Shown here in pieces: positions 6,782 through 7,298 of a DNA stretch of 7,298 bases. This DNA is from Acidobacteriota bacterium (GTDB taxonomy: Bacteria > Acidobacteriota > Blastocatellia > RBC074): the NCBI GenBank assembly GCA_022614735.1, contig JAKEHZ010000002.1, positions 1 to 7,298 of the forward strand, written 5' to 3'. The notes under the pieces are model-generated. The model made no database searches. It saw only the letters and a list, made by a program, of their open reading frames with translations, and was not told the DNA's origin. The stretch's first letter is position 1. Each line of letters begins with the position of its first letter. The translations under genes and the position numbers were made by a program.

Positions 6782-6793
6782 ACCTCCAATTCA
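6782..6793 (-). promoter_or_regulatory. Translation start block TGAATTGGAGGT (copy 2)
   Basis: This is an exact second copy of the 12-base block found before the caspase-like gene. Its GGAGG lies four bases before a GTG codon, which supports GTG at 6778 as the true start of the Tlde1-like gene. Confidence 0.65.
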
Positions 6794-6869
6794 AGGTAAA
6801 TCTGATTGCTTCAGCATCTCCCAAATTCGCCTCTACTCGCGGTCATCCTAACTACCAGTCGACCCATGA

Positions 6870-7298
6870 TCAGCTACTCGGTAAATTCAGGTGCAAGAAC
6901 ACATACTTATAAGACTTGCTGCCTGGCAGTTCTTCATTCAAATTGCGCTCCACCTTCTTAATCGACGGGTATCCCTGGTTGCCGTCGATCGTGACGAAGG
7001 TCTCTCCGCTTGGCGGCTCGTAAACCAAAGCTACATGCCTCCAATTGGCAGAATCGCGGACCAGGCAAATGTCCCCAGCCAAGACTGGGTTGGCAGCGTC
7101 GATCTCGATGTACTTCTGCACTTTGGCCGGGTTCTTGGGTCCGAGGGGGGCTCCTTTTTGGAAATCGCGCCCATAGGGATCTCCCCCCTGGTACCGTAAG
7201 ATCGTAGCGCTCCCGGTTTGCAGAGCCCAGCTAATAGCCTTTTGGGGAGAGGCGAGGGTATTAACATCATCGCCAAATGGATTGGTCTCGCGCTTGGC
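6870..7298 (-). CDS. CHAP or NlpC/P60-like amidase, C-terminal part (runs off right edge)
   Basis: The minus-strand frame ending in TGA at 6870 is open to base 7298, giving 142 residues of a protein whose start lies outside. The first in-frame GTG (7121) is internal: upstream residues such as NPFGDDVNTLASPQKAISW read as normal protein, and no ribosome site precedes that GTG. The diagnostic part is VLAGDICLVRDSANWRHVALVY, with His88, followed by FVTIDGNQG with Asn107. This is the His and Asn/Asp half of a papain-like cell-wall amidase or endopeptidase of the CHAP type; the catalytic Cys should lie upstream, beyond the edge. With the Tlde1-like gene just downstream, it makes a second enzyme likely to act on peptidoglycan. 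A lytic enzyme of phage origin is the main alternative. Confidence 0.75.
   Translation of the reverse strand, partial: AKRETNPFGDDVNTLASPQKAISWALQTGSATILRYQGGDPYGRDFQKGAPLGPKNPAKVQKYIEIDAANPVLAGDICLVRDSANWRHVALVYEPPSGETFVTIDGNQGYPSIKKVERNLNEELPGSKSYKYVFLHLNLPSS

Noticed and set aside
7031..7276. Minus-strand open frame of 81 codons
   Set aside because: It overlaps the right-edge amidase-like gene in a different frame and is rich in Pro, Arg and Ser, as is common in shadow frames.

Overview
The window comes from a bacterium and every gene I can support lies on the minus strand, so it reads from right to left (from 7298 down to 1). Nine genes and one probable very small gene are packed in one direction with gaps of about 50 to 180 bases. 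Most have a clear purine-rich ribosome binding site, and no convincing terminator separates them. A gp25-like TssE baseplate protein points to a Gram-negative (diderm) host with a type VI secretion system (T6SS) or a close contractile relative. The methyltransferase family and the general style of the proteins would suit Acidobacteriota or another soil phylum, but the taxon is an inference and is not proven here.

Right part (7298 to about 5200): the window opens inside a gene whose visible C-terminal part looks like a CHAP or NlpC/P60-type cell-wall amidase. It is followed by a DUF2778/Tlde1-like L,D-transpeptidase-type protein with an intact His/Cys pair, a 79-residue protein with two membrane segments, a possible 30-residue peptide, and a caspase-fold (clan CD-like) protein reduced to little more than its His/Cys core.

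Middle (5104 to about 2560): a 516-residue protein carries a complete-looking PIN nuclease domain at its N-terminus, then a Gly/Pro-rich linker with three 8-residue repeats, then a C-terminal region I do not recognise. Next is a 282-residue protein with a degenerate OmpA-like fold, no signal peptide and a beta-rich C-terminal half.

Left part (2492 to 1): tssE, then a 543-residue SAM-dependent methyltransferase of the type with a regulatory domain, related in architecture to rickettsial protein lysine methyltransferases. Last is the start of an unrecognised gene that runs off the left edge. The left part looks more GC-rich than the middle (two sample lines: 40/60 in the methyltransferase, 25/60 in the OmpA-like gene).

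Taken together, the region reads as a secretion-system accessory or effector cassette: two peptidoglycan-directed enzymes, a protease-like protein and a nuclease-like protein lie upstream of a baseplate gene in the same orientation. The Tlde1-like gene followed by a small membrane protein is the best candidate for an effector/immunity pair. That these proteins are secreted is inferred from context only; no secretion signal or tip-protein domain (VgrG, PAAR) is visible in the window.
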